Assembly: GCF_963966145.1 (NCBI RefSeq)
Contig: NC_091049.1
Span: 23,994,001-24,058,000 of the forward strand
Direction: 5' to 3'
DNA: 64,000 bases
Source: Tenebrio molitor
Lineage: Eukaryota; Arthropoda; Insecta; Coleoptera; Tenebrionidae
Shown: positions 10,742 through 23,469 of the stretch, in pieces
Numbering within the stretch: the first letter of the stretch is position 1
Layout: every line of letters begins with the position of its first letter
Made by a program: the position numbers and the translations under genes
Notes under the pieces: model-generated
What the model saw: the letters and a program-made list of their open reading frames with translations, nothing else
The model's database searches: none
What the model was told of the DNA's origin: nothing

Positions 10742-10850
10742 GTCGTACGGGACGTATTTTCCGGCCCTCCAACTAATCAGGCACTCGGCTGCGCCATCGT
10801 GCCCGAAACCAGTTGTCGTGCCGGAAAATTCACATCTCGTACTCTAATGT
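10742..10850. repeat. Hairpin repeat of about 105 bp
   Basis: GTACGGGACGTATTTTCCGGC at the left is mirrored by GCCGGAAAAT...TCTCGTAC at the right, with about 50 bases of GC-rich loop. It is probably a small foldback element. Confidence 0.55.
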
Positions 10851-10941
10851 AAATAACTATCAACGAACTGTAAAAATGTTATTTTCTTTTAATGTAAGTT
10901 TGCAATAAAATGTGATATATTTTTGATATTTTCGTATCCCA

Positions 10942-13900
10942 CCTCCACCCGGCGGCACGGCAATTTTGCCGGAGTACATACTGTAACCTTTCGACTTCCT
11001 TGACTTTTCCTCGATGATTTTTTTTTTCTCCCTCATTTGATGTATTGTTGGTTGCCGCATTCCCTCGGATGAAATTTTGCGGAAAAATACGAAACAAAAA
11101 TAATGAGAAAAGAAATGTTTATGGATCCTACGTTGTGTTTTATTTTTATTTTGTTTAATTAGGTTCTAACGAGAGGCCGTACCTTCGGAGGTTTTCCAAA
11201 AAATAGAATTAAAACGATTGAGCACACTTCACTTAAATTTTATTTAACAAATAATCGAGTGTGGTGGTGTTTGGTCCCAACAAATTATAGAAATAAATAC
11301 ATGAATTTGATAACAGAAGTTGGTGGAAATTTGACCTAACGAGATTTGACTCGCGGCCCTCGAATTGAGACCTGACTCATGAATAAATGACTACGCTGGG
11401 CAAATACAGAAGTTTCTGGCGCGAACAGCATTATGGAAGTTTGAGATGCGAACTATGTGATCCGATTTAGATTTCAATTACCCCAATTAAATTGAACCCG
11501 ACGCGATGCCCTGGAATCTCATAGATCACCCCGGTCTACTCCGGTGGTCGAAAATAAAAAGGAAAAAAGGTTCTAACAGGGCCGAAGGGTACCTCTCTTC
11601 ACGTGTCAGCTGGCCTAGTTTGGTCACTGTCCCGTTTACGGGTGACATGGCGGTTTGTGCACTTATGCCGGACCACAGCTAATTGAGTGCGACGGACACT
11701 GGCGGTAGCTTCCCGATCTCGAGACTCCAAAACTTACATAATAAATGAAAATGTTTTATAATGAATTTATACTAGTTCCCCTTGATGAAAGCACGGTTCC
11801 CCAATCGGTAAATGCAAGAAGATCACATACTTCGCGATAAAGAAATTAATACCAGATTCTAAAGAGTCACGTGGTCATCAGATACTCACGAAAATAATAT
11901 AATCTTTACTTTAGAACGATAAAGAACTAAATGCTGGTAGACTAATTAAATCACGACTACAAATAATGTACCAGAATTAGAGAAATAATTTACCTTGTAA
12001 ATGTTAAGCACGTGGTCACAAAATGGCTGCTGGAAGTACTGAACGTACCTCCGGCTACTTTGGAGATCAAACCCCGAGTGAATTAAAAAAGCCTTCTTTC
12101 CCGTTCCGCAATTGGTTTTATCATTTCTGGCGCACCCCACATTCGCAACCCCTACTTGACCAAAGTGACCAATCAACTCGGTTCTACTTTACGCCGATCG
12201 CGACGCCTTTTCGAAATCTCTATAACTTTTGAAATTACAGTTTCCGTTTTTCCACCACTATTTTAAATGTTTAAATTTAGACTTTTGTTAGGACCAGACC
12301 AAATTTACAAATTTGTTCTTGAATTAGAAGCCTGAAAAAGAACACTAAATTACTGACTCTATACAATAATAAAAATCAGCATCAAGAAACAAACACAATC
12401 TAAAATTGGGACAAACCGAATTAACACGAACACTGAATTACTGACTCTATACAATAATAAAAATCAGCAACAAGAATTCGACAGAATTAAATGAAATAAA
12501 CATAATTTAAAATGAAACAAACATAATTAAAATGAAACAAACATAATTAAAATGAAACAAACATAATTTAAAATAAAACAAACATAATTAAAACAAAACA
12601 AACATAATTTAAAATGAAACAAACATAATTAAAATGAAACAAACATAATTAAAATAAAACAAACATAATTAAAATGAAACAAACATAATTAAAATGAAAC
12701 CTAAATTGGGCTTGAAACGCTGTTACGCAAGTGTTATATCATGCATTGACCTGCTACTTCTAAAATTTGCTCTACATTGGTTTGATTCCCCAAACAGTTC
12801 TAATTAATAATTACTTCGTAATTTTCATTCTCTCTCTCTCACTCACACATCTGATTTCTACGACTACCTGGCTTTACCGTTAACCTGTTGTCTCTGTTTT
12901 TTTTTTCTACCTACTCCTTTCCTATTTTACTTTGTTACTTTTCTAACTAAAAGTGCAAACGATTCTAGTTATTTTCTACGATAAAGCGCTCTGTTTCTAA
13001 TTTGCAATTCTCGCCCTTTAATTACCAATATGCCACAAATTTGAGAATGCTAAAAAAAGTAAATTATTAACCCAATGAACATTAATTTTGTGGTTCTCTC
13101 AATTTGAAACCTGCTAACATCAAATTTATTAATTCAATTATCCCTTGATTTTAACTGGACCACCCAAATTGTCGAACGAGTAAATTTTGCAATGTTTCTT
13201 TTCCCATAAAAACTGTTATCTTTGTGTTGTGTTCGGACAGGACGTGTACCTGCATTTTCAAAGAAAGGTTGGCAGATTTCACTTGAGGAATGTGGTGCCG
13301 ACACGGCTTCAATAAAATTTACAACTGACCAGCACTTCCGTCGCAAATGAACGGTATTTAAAATATTTCGTTGAAATTATTTTAAAATTAAAATTCTTAA
13401 TTTATCGAACCTATTCGGACCGTTACAATACGGATAATACTATCAAGTGATAGTGCAGTGCTTATCAACATAATTACCGGCGTCTTCCCTCCACATTTTG
13501 ACTTTTTTGTGTTTTATGTTCTGTGTCAATGTTAAGGAATTTCCTCACGATATGACATGAGTATAATAATATACCTTTTTGAATTTCAACCACCAATGTG
13601 TTCTCTAAGTACAAAATTTTTAAAAAGAGATTGCGGTACTATTCCTGTTGCTGAAATTATAAGTGGTAAAATCGAAATTTTTTCTAAACACCAAAGATTT
13701 CTCATAGCAACGGAGAGTTCTAAATATTTATTAATTTTTGTATTATATGTCTGTGTTATATTGTGTGAATTTGGAACAGCTATATCTAAAAGATATGCTT
13801 GCTTTTGTTGTTTATTTAAAATAATAATGTCTGGTCTGTTATGCTGAATATGAATGTCAGTTAAAATTGTACGATCAAAATATAATTTTTAATGGTCATT

Positions 13901-14440
13901 TTCCAAACAACTTTCTGGTTTATAAATATAATATGGTTGTGTATCCTTTAATAAGTTGAATTTAACTGCTAAATTCATGTGTATAATTTTTGCGAATATA
14001 TCATGACGTTTTTTATATTCGCTTTGAGCCAAAACGGTGCAAGAAGAAATGATGTGTTTCCCCTTCAGTTCCGCAAATCCTACATTTATCAATGATCGAT
14101 TGTAGACCGCATATGTGTTTTTTATAATTTCTTGTATTAATAACACGATCTTGTATTGCAAATATAGAACCCTCAGTCTCAGGATGAATATTTGATTTTT
14201 TAAGCCATGCATGGGACGCTTGAATATTAATTTCTGGTTGTTCTAGTTCTTTAAAATATCTCCCATGTAAAGACTTTTGTTTTATATTTGCTATAGTGTC
14301 AGGTATATTTGGCTCAACAATATCTGAAATTATATTATCACTTAGGTAAATTTAAAGGTGTGTAACCTTTATCTGCTGAAACCAAAGCATTAAAAAAAAT
14401 GTGTCTTTTTCAATAATATCCCTAGATCTTGACTAAAGAT
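10942..14440 (-). pseudogene. RLE-type non-LTR retrotransposon 3' portion, split by a solo LTR
   Basis: The minus strand from about 14440 down to 13428, plus 10942-10981, matches the LINE copy at 59036-59935. It encodes remnants of a C-terminal restriction-like endonuclease region: a Cys/His site around 14020-14100 that is damaged here, the YKKRHDIFAKIIHMNLAVKF block (about 13960-14020), and the RPDIIIL..Q..ACLLAIA block read from 13720-13850. The 3' UTR ends in a CCGGCGGCACGG palindromic stretch. The copy is frameshifted and dead. A 2.4-kb LTR (10982-13427) sits in its 3' UTR with target duplication ATAC. Confidence 0.75.
10982..13427 (+). mobile_element. Solo LTR, 2.4-kb family, copy A (TSD ATAC)
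   Basis: Starts TGTAACCTTTCGAC and ends TTCGGACCGTTACA, so it is TG...CA with a short inverted TGTAAC/GTTACA. ATAC is duplicated at 10978-10981 and 13428-13431. Internally it has an array of about 17-bp AAACATAATTAAAATGA units (about 12490-12700), a TC microsatellite (about 12830) and a frame (13134-13346) recurring in other copies. No internal retrotransposon region adjoins it. A 4-bp duplication points to a Gypsy-type element. Strand is nominal. Confidence 0.88.
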
Positions 14441-17323
14441 AATAAGCAAACCTGCCATTTTCTAGCACCTATTAGTGTAATTATAATTTTCTAAGAATCA
14501 CTGGTTTAATCTCCTAATCCCTCGGCAGCGAGGTCTTGGTCGAACTGAAGGGTCGGATTAACGCTATCTCATTAGCGTGGTCGAACTGACGGACGCCGGG
14601 AGTTCGACCACCGACGGCCACCAGGGGGATTAAGATCTTTCAGGTAGTAACCGAAGGCCAAAGAGATGAAACCTTCATATTTAGTTATTTTTCCGTTGAC
14701 CGCTTGTTAATTTCAATATTAATGAATTATTTTGTTTAAAATATAGTGTATTAATGGACCTCATTAATACACTATTTTTCATTAATCAACGATTTTTGCG
14801 ATTTTGACGTTTTGATGATATTTTGATGTATAAACAACCTCGAACATGCATTGTTTTCACTTACCAACACTGCAGCAGGTAGTGCAGCAGGGTTTTCTAT
14901 ATTTTATAGCTCCATAACTGCACAATTTACGAATTTACTTTTTCAAAAGCCGACTTTTTTGGTTATAATTCGCATGTCATATTTTTCAAAGGTAACTAGG
15001 TTTTCTTAGCAACCGTGATTTTTACGTGAAACTGAATGAGAATGGAGTTGACGTCTTCTTATACTCTCTATGGGAAAGTGAATAGAAAGTATTGAAAAAT
15101 TTAATAATGCCCTACCCTGAAGACAAAAAAAGAATGAAGGTATTTTATAAGGTCTTATCTTTATCGAAAAAGATGAAATTGGTTTTGATTTGGCTTTAAT
15201 TCGAAATTTTGTTACCAAAAAAAAAAGTTTGCGGTCAACGAAAAAATGTTGTAATCAACTCGTTACACTCGTTCGTGCTTTAAACAGTTTCGATTATTAA
15301 TCGCCTTCATTAACAAACTAGTTTATTAAATAACTATTATGCACTTGTATTTTTTTTCAGGTCGATAATACAGGGTTATTCTAAATTATTGTAGTCGAAG
15401 CAGGCTATGCCCATGTTATGAAATTTTTGCCGCTTTCATGTGAACTGACAATTTTTGTCGCTGTCACTGTCATTTTGTAGGTGAAAAGTGTGGTAATGAG
15501 GATTCTATTTATTATTTTTAAACTAACAATTGAATCCACAAATCTCGTTCGTTTAGAATTACACTGTCGTATGTACATTTAGTATCATTTTAAGATATTG
15601 ACCTTCGACGATTTTTTATATGCTATATCTGAATTATCTATTCTAATCAACTGGTATAGTTTGTCCAGTGAGAGATTGGTTGACATAAAAATCACTAAAT
15701 TCTACGCAGAGAAAGTAGTACCTAGCGCGCGTAAAATTTGACATATATCCTTCAAGCGGTAACATTTTGTGCCCTGAAATTATGCTCTAATTAATGAAGT
15801 ACCTTGACGAATAAGAGATAAAATGAATGAAAATATTACAGTTGCAGTATTTTACACGAAGACGTGTACCTACTCTTGATAACTACTTGCATCAAGAATA
15901 TTTAAAAGTAAAACCTCAACCAACAAGATCGTTTATATATCAATTTTATATCAATGCGAAATCAAACGACTTTATTTTGCTGGTCGTGAAATGTCTACGA
16001 AATTGTTGTGTTCAAAATAACGGAAGCAAAATATGGGGAACTTCTCATGGGGCTATGAGTTAAAATAAAACAATTCCTTGAGTTGAAGGACGCCTGTATT
16101 TAATTTTTCAAATAAATAAAATCAAATACGTTCTTGTTTTCACCTGCAGTAACTGGTTAATTTCAAATTAAATTTCTGACTTACACAAAATTATGGACAG
16201 TACTGCTCGAGTATCCTTAAGAAGACATAATACGTAGGTAATATAAACATAAAACAAAAATGGACAATGAGATCGTCAAGGTTAATTTAAATTAAATCCT
16301 GAGACTTCCTGCAGACGTTTGTCTGAATGACCGACTATCGTGCGCCAGTCCGAATTCAATTTGTCTTATTAAAATATATTTTAGAATATTAACTTTACTT
16401 ATTGAATAAACATCAGAAGAGCCTGTGGCGGTATAAGACTGAAAATTTAAAAAAGAAATATTTCATTGAAAAAAAACTAGCTTTACAGTACACAACCATA
16501 TCATTGAGTACAAGATGAACTTCTTGCTTAATATTGCAATGCAATATGCAATGCAAGTCTGCTGTAACTCTTCTGGGACGCTGCCTCGTCAACTTTCTTG
16601 ATGATGTTTTAGTTGGACCACCTTTACATTTTGACACTGTGTTTTTGCTAACTCCTAAGCATCTCGCAGTGACCTTTAAGAAAAATACTTTTAACCCTTG
16701 ACTAATCTGACCTAATCAATGATGATGTCAATAAAATTATGATAGGTATAATACTATTTTGTGTTATAAAGGTATGAAAAGCAACCTCCAGTGGACTTTC
16801 AGTTGTAAATTTTTCATTTCTGAAAAATGAAAAGCACTTGTATCATCTTCTGGGCTGCTGGGTTGCCAGCTACAGTCAAATAGCTTCGGGTTGCCTACAA
16901 AACAGTTTTAAAGCAATATAATTAAATTAAAAATATTATCTTCATACCTTTGCATCAGTCTAGATATTGTTCGTGATATCACTAAAGGGATTCATGTTTA
17001 TAAATAGAAATGTCACTTAAAAAAGGCACTCGAAGGTAAACAATAGGGAACTTATAGAACAGAAACAAACTAAAACAACAAACTAACTAATCTTAAAAAC
17101 TTAGAAAGTCTAAACACCACAAAAAAAATACTTAACCAAGAAATAACGAACAAAACACACATTACTCGGAGGTTAACAATACAGAACTAGTCAATACAAA
17201 CCAACAAACTAACTTATCCCAGATAATTAAGAAGTTTTAAACACAACAAAATACCTCACTTGAAGACGAAAGAGCAAATAAATCACACACTGTGTTGACG
17301 ATTCAAAATGACAGCGGCAACGA
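14441..17323. other. Mostly unassigned region with one repeat and one hairpin
   Basis: The interspersed repeat partner of 3180-3310 lies at about 14525-14640 on the minus strand. A perfect short hairpin TAGTGTATTAATG-GACC-TCATTAATACACTA lies near 14743-14777. The remaining AT-rich sequence has frames of 60-78 codons without motifs. No gene supported. Confidence 0.35.
14525..14640 (-). repeat. Interspersed repeat, copy 2 (partner at 3180-3310)
   Basis: The minus strand carries CCGTCAGTTCGACCA, a TTAATCC block and CCCTTCAGTTCGACCA in the same order as the copy at 3180-3310. Confidence 0.6.
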
Positions 17324-17330
17324 CAACAGC

Positions 17331-18259
17331 CAAGGCGGTCTCTATTTTAACAGGCCAGGACACTGGCTGTGTTGCCAAATTTCTTAGTGGGCCATTCCAT
17401 AGCATCCTGAGTTTCAAAAATATTGGCACTTCCATAGAAAGGCGGTTCATTCAAAAATCATTTTGACAAGACAATTAATTTCAGTAATTGAAAAACTAAA
17501 CATGCCACACAAATGTTGGGTAGGTACCCAATTGCAAGTCAAATTATGCTTCAAGCAAGTCTTCCTACGTTAGCGTTTTCAAATTCCCATCGAAGAAGAT
17601 TAGAATGCAAGAATGGATGCGGATTTTGGAATTAGAAAACTGGCGCGTGAGGTCTTTGTTGCTCGTTCCATTAGGTCAAAAATCCATTTTAAATAATAAA
17701 CCTGTATTGGTGGTAGGGTCCATACACTCGAGTGGGTAGCTTTTGCAGTTCTTATTTATTTTTAACAATTCATACTGCACCTTTATTAGTTTTTAATGGT
17801 CTCTGTGTACGACTTTAGAAAAAAATCTTTTCCTGATCTGTACAGTGCACAGGTGGCATGCGTTGGAATTTGCACTGGAGCTAATGCTAATGCAATCACG
17901 GTGAACTAAAACAAAACTGAACTAAAAGGACTTCTATGTTCATTTTGGATAGGATACTTGCTCATAATACAAGACTCTATGAAATTTTACTAACAATAGC
18001 TATCTTATAAAACAGGATACACATAATTACCTTGACTTGGACACCTGATATACTTTGACTGAAGTAAAATTGCAATACGAGAATTTGAAAAATCTTTCAC
18101 TGACAGCTGACAATGACAAAATAGTGAGTGATCACAAAACTTCAAAACTAGTAACTTTTTTAAAGGTTGGCGAAGCAACGTTGCCAGACGTTAGTGGGCC
18201 ATTCCACAGACCACTTTCTGAAGTCAGTGTCACGGCCTGTTAAAATAGAGACCGCCTTG
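17331..18259. mobile_element. Non-autonomous hAT-like element, 929 bp, 26-bp TIRs
   Basis: The left end CAAGGCGGTCTCTATTTTAA (continuing for 26 bases) is mirrored at 18234-18259. CAACAGC flanks both sides (17324-17330 and 18260-18266), a 7-bp match that may be an 8-bp hAT duplication with one change. A CAAGG terminus and this duplication size fit hAT. The interior has no transposase. Beyond the TIR the ends stay partly similar (a GGCCATTCCA block occurs near both). Confidence 0.82.
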
Positions 18260-18341
18260 CAACAGCTGAAATTTGACAATTTGCTGTGACAGCATAAATT
18301 GGCGTAGGATTACAATGCCCGCGAAATTATTTCAAAGGTAC

Positions 18342-20686
18342 TGTAACCTTTCGACTTCCTTGACTTTTCCTCCATGATTTTTTTTTCTCCCTCATTTGGT
18401 GTATTGTTGGTTGCCGCATTCCCTCGGATGAAATTTTGCGGAAAAATACGAAACAAAAATAATGAGAAAAGAAATATTTATGGATCCTACGTTGTGTTTT
18501 ATTTTTATTTTGTTTAATTAGGTTCTAACGAGAGGCCGTACTTTCGGAGGTTTTCCAAAAAATAGAATTAAAACGATTGAGCACACTTCACTTAAATTTT
18601 ATTTAACAAATAATCGAGTGTGGTGGTGTTTGGTCCCAACAAATTATAGAAATAAATACATGAATTTGATAACAGAAGTTGGTGGAAATTTGACCTAATG
18701 AGATTTGACTCGCGGCCCTCGAATTGAGACCTGACTCATGAATAAATGACTACGCTGGGCAAATACAGAAGTTTCTGGCGCGAACAGCATTATGGAAGTT
18801 TGAGATGCGAACTATGTGATCCGATTTAGATTTCAATTACCCCAATTAAATTGAACCCGACGCGATGCCCTGGAATCTCATAGATCACCCCGGTCTACTC
18901 CGGTGGTCGAAAATAAAAGGGAAAAAAGGTTCTAACAGGGCCAAAGGGTACCTCTCTTCACGTGTCAGCTGGCCTAGTTTGGTCGCTGGCCCCCTTGGGG
19001 GTGACGCGGCTGAATTTTGTGCTCTTACGCCGGACCACAGCTAATTGAGTGCGATGGACACTGGCGGTAGCTTCCCGATCTCGAGACTCCAAAACATACA
19101 TAATAAATGAAAATGTTTTATAATGAATTTATACTAGTTCCCCTTGATGAAAGCACGGTTCCCCAATCGGTAAATGCAAGAAGATCACATACTTCGCGAT
19201 AAAGAAATTAATACAAGATTCTAAAGAGTCCCGTGGTCATCAGATACTCACGAAAATAATATAATCTTTAGACTAATTAAATCACGACTACAAATAATGT
19301 ACCAGAATTAGAGAAATAATTTACCTTGTGAATGTAAAGAACGTGGTCACAAAATGGCTGCTGGAAGTACTGAACGTACCTCCGGCTACTTTGGAGATCA
19401 AACCCCGAGTGAATCAAAAAAGCCTTGTTTCCCGTCCCGCATTCGGTTTTATCATTTCTGGCGCACCCCACTTTCGCAACCCCTACTTGACCAAAGTGAC
19501 CAATCAGCTCGGTTCTACTTTACGCCGATTGCGACGCCTTTTCGAAATCTCTAGAACTTTTGAAATTACAGTTTCCGTTTTTCCACCATTATTTTAAATG
19601 TTTAAATTTAAACTTTTGTTAGGACCAGACCGAATGTACATAATTTGTTGGTGAATTAGAACTCTGAAAAAGAACACTAAATTACTGACTCTATACAATA
19701 ATAAACATCCACATCAAGAAACAAACACAATCTAAAAAATGGAACAAACAGAATTACAGGAACACTGAATTACCGACTCTATACAATATCAAAAATCAAC
19801 ACCAAGAATCAAACATAATTAAAATGAAATAAACATAATTAAAATGAGACAAACAGAATTAAAATGAATCAAACATAATTAAAATGAATCAAACATAATT
19901 AAAATGAAACAAACAGAATAAAAATGAAACAAATTAACCTTATTTTGAAACCTAAATTGGGCTTGAAACGCTGTTACGTAATTGTCATGTCATGCAACTA
20001 AATTCCGTTGATCTGTTACTTCTAAAAATTGTTCTACATTGGTTTGATTCCCCAAAACCGTTCTAATTAATAATTACTTCGTAAATTTCATTCTTTCTCT
20101 CTCTCTCACTCACACGTCTGATTTCTACGACTACCTGTCTTTACCGTTACCCGGTCCTCTGTGTTTTCTACCGACTCCCTTTCTACTTTGCTTTGTTACT
20201 TATCTAACTAAAAGTGCAAACGATTCTAGTTATTTTCTACGATAAAGCGCTCTGTTTTTTAATTTGCAATTCTCGCCCTTTAATTACAAATATGCCATAA
20301 ATTTGAGAATGCTAAAAAAGGTAAATTAACCTAATGAACATTAATTTTGTTGTTCTCTCAATTTGAAACCTGCTAACATCAAATTCATTAATTCAATTAT
20401 CCCCTGATTTAAACTGGACTCCCCAAATTGTCGAACGAGTAAATTTTGCAATGTTTCTTTTCCCATAAAAACTGTTATCTTTGTGTTGTGTTCGGACAGG
20501 ACGTGTACCTGCATTTTCAAAGAAAGGTTGGCAGATTTCACTTGAGGAATGTGGTGCCGACACGGCTTCAATAAAATTTACAACTGGCCAGCATTTCCGT
20601 CGCAAATGCACGGTATTTAAAATATTTCGTTGGAATTATTTTAAAATTAAAATTCTTAATTTATCGAACCTATTCGGACCGTTAAA
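18342..20686 (+). mobile_element. Solo LTR, 2.4-kb family, copy B (TSD GTAC)
   Basis: Starts TGTAACCTTTCGAC; its end reads GTTAAA where the others have GTTACA, a single change. GTAC is duplicated at 18338-18341 and 20687-20690. The internal 17-bp tandem array (about 19805-19935) is shorter than in copies A, C and E. At 2345 bp it is slightly shorter than the others. Confidence 0.86.
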
Positions 20687-21166
20687 GTACCACCACAATA
20701 ATTTATTTTATTAAATTTTTTTTTATTGTATTCCAGTGCATTTTGTTGTGTTGGGTTACAACCCTACAATTTAAACTCTCCCAATCTCTCGCTGGACGGA
20801 GTTTATGTTCAGTCAGCATTACTTACCTAATTTGAATTAAAAGTTATTGCTTTAGGTTTATCCAATTTTTTATAAGATGAGAAAAAATCAAGTATAGTCC
20901 ATTTTTTAATTATAGTCCGATGTATCAATTAAAAAGCAGAACAACTGTCATATTGCTATCTCTTTTCAACATAATGTAAACAAACTATTGAATTCTTGTA
21001 CGTATTGTATTAAGCGTGTCCCACTATACATCTCGCTTTAGCATGTGTGATTCGAGCAAGACACGAGTTGTACGTTTATTACATTGGCGACGTCAAATTT
21101 TTAGGTTACGTTTTAACCACATTATTTGTGATAGTTTTGTTTAATTTTGCTTGAAATGTCCTCCGT

Positions 21167-21270
21167 ATGATGCCAACGAAAAGCATGTGGACAGATTCAT
21201 TTACAGAATTTGTAAATTGCAAAAATAATATTGAAATTGCGCGGAAACTTGCAAGACTGGAAGTTAACAG
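21167..21270 (+). CDS. Possible 5' coding exon of an unknown gene
   Basis: An ATG-initiated frame of about 34 codons, starting MMPTKSMWTDSFTEF and ending in LARLEVNR, runs directly into a good splice donor (AACAG|GTAAGG). The amino-acid composition looks more like protein than the surroundings. I do not find a matching downstream exon, so this is only a candidate; it could be chance or a relic. Confidence 0.22.
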
Positions 21271-22174
21271 GTAAGGGGGTAAACTAATTCATGGCGTTGC
21301 CGAAACAAAATCTAGGAAGAAAGAAAGACAGTCTAAACGTGGTTGTTTAGTGCTGTTTTCAACAATTTTTAATATATCTGACCTATTAGTTGATAAGTAT
21401 GTAAAGTCTGTCTCAATTCTAAATTTCCACCAACACTGCATTCTACGTTGGAAATACAACCGGCAACACTGTTTGGTGAAAAATGCGTCGGATTGTATTT
21501 GTTAGGTTATCTGTCAATTTCCGTTTTCACAACTCAAAATTTTAGAATAAAGGAAAAGAACGAAAACCTTTTTTTGTAATGCAACAAGTAAGTAGGTAGA
21601 AAATCAAATTCTAAAAGCAAAATAAACTTATGAATTAATTTTAATGTTTTCGAATCATGTTTATAAAATAATTATATTGCCAACTTTGGTTATAAGAATC
21701 CCCAATTTACAAATATTTTCATTTTGCCAACATAATTCAACAGGTGGTGGAAATTTAGAATTGAGACAAACTATAAATAGTTATCAAAAGAGTTCTGAAG
21801 GGAGCGGTTTTTTGAAAGACAAAATTAAAACGGAGGAATGAATTTGCAGAAAAACCAACAAAGCACGAAAGTACACAACTCAAAATCTTAAAAATTGAAA
21901 TTTGTTATGATATCTGTCTCATGTTGCCTAAATAAATTTTCAAATATTGGTAGAACCATGCACTGCTGTCAAATGTCGAAAGCAGACGCAGGTCATGTCG
22001 ACTTCTTGATTCGGACTAAGCTCATCGGACTATAATAAAAAAATGGACTATATTATAGAAACACGTACGACTTTGTTATTTCGAAGTTTAACTTTTAAGT
22101 TATTTATGGCGTATACGACTTTGTAACGTTTAATTAATATGTATTTATTGATAAATAGTTATTTATGCAACGAG

Positions 22175-22260
22175 TTTCTGTGTAAATTGGGCTTTTCTAA
22201 TTGACCGAAGGCAATTAGGAAAGCTCAATTTACCCAGAAACGAGTTGTATACAAAATTTT
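22175..22260. repeat. Hairpin related to the TAAATTGGGC element family
   Basis: ACGAGTTTCTGTGTAAATTG is mirrored by CAATTTACCCAGAAACGAGT around a short core. The stem resembles the stems in the elements at 27706, 35826 and 37262 (GTGTAAATTGGGC), but the rest differs. Confidence 0.55.
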
Positions 22261-22959
22261 ATTGTTTGAAACGACGTCCCTGAAGCTTCCAAATCTTTTA
22301 AAAATGGTTTTGCATTTGCTTTTGACAGTTTTGAAAAAAATTTTAATGACCTGTCAGAAATGTGACGTTGAATGTGTTGTCTAGTGCAACGGTTCGTTAT
22401 CTGCTCATTTTGATTTAGGGCAGTTAAGAGGCAGTTTACAAAGAAGAAAAATGATAATTTATGACAGTTGAAAACAATAAAATATTTTACATATTGTCCA
22501 AGAAACAAGTGCATGTAAAAATAAAAAATGTAGGTCAAAACAAGTCGAGAAAAAAATCATTCATTCATTAGGTAGGTATATAGAAAACTCTAGATAACTT
22601 ATTTTAACAACATTAAACATAAAACAAGAAAAGTTTCAAAAGAATGAATTTCTCTATACAGGATGGAGTGGTATAGCTAGTTTTAATAACTCAAAAGGGT
22701 TACCTTATTAATAAACATGGAGTTAATCTTTAAATAACCCTACTACTTAGTAAAGTTATGCTTGTTTACCAATAAAAGTTGATTTGTTTAAATATTCAAC
22801 ATAGTTTTGAAATAGTCTTGATCTTTCTTCGGCATTCATTTGATCATAGATCTGATTGCTGCAACTTTTTCATTAGATAATTTCACTAAATTAGATGAAG
22901 TTTTTGGCGTCTTCATCTCGCGTCTGAATGGTTGACGTGTAGGACTGTAATTTCTTACT

Positions 22960-23455
22960 GTAATGATTTGAATACATTACTTTTTCCGCCAAATATTCGA
23001 ACCTGCGCAAAACGGTAACAAATGTGGTCGTGATCGTCATGGAAGCGGAGAAGCCCTACGTTGTGTTTTTCTTTTGGCGGAAAAAGGTTCGGAATGCAAA
23101 CGATGAGGGTTCCAGTTGGAAGAGTGCCGCAAATAAAACACACATGTGAGGGACGCAAAATACCTTTTATTAAAAATGCCTGTAATAACTTTGATGAAAA
23201 AAATTGAAATGAATACAAAAGGACAGAAATTAAGGTTAACGAAGTACAAGAAATTAACTAGTTGAGTACATCACAAAGATAAAAGACAAGATGAATGCAA
23301 CAATATTTAAAATGACAGAAAACGGGTACATGACAGACAAAATGACAGGTTAAAGCTTGCAAAACAAGTAAACAAATTATGGTGCAGTTATTACAGACAG
23401 GGACGGATGAAAAACCCTCTTCAAAAACCGTATCCCAGGTATTACTCATATTTTA
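22960..23455 (-). repeat. FLYWCH/MULE element upstream segment, copy 1
   Basis: Near-identical in inverted orientation to 36150-36610, which lies directly upstream of a FLYWCH-type reading frame. Shared blocks include ATGAGTAATACCTGGGATAC and CATGTGTGTTTTATTT. Here the coding part is absent. Confidence 0.7.
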
Positions 23456-23469
23456 CAATTCGATTAATG

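Larger units (their letters stand above)
20691..22955. other. Largely unassigned region
   Basis: AT-rich DNA containing a possible small exon (21167-21270) and a hairpin (22175-22260). Short frames at 21644-21841 and 22230-22538 show no motif. No other gene or repeat arm recognised. Confidence 0.3.

Noticed and set aside
12490..12700. CRISPR-like regular repeats (17-18 bp)
   Set aside because: The units are directly tandem without spacers and occur within LTR copies; a minisatellite, not an array.
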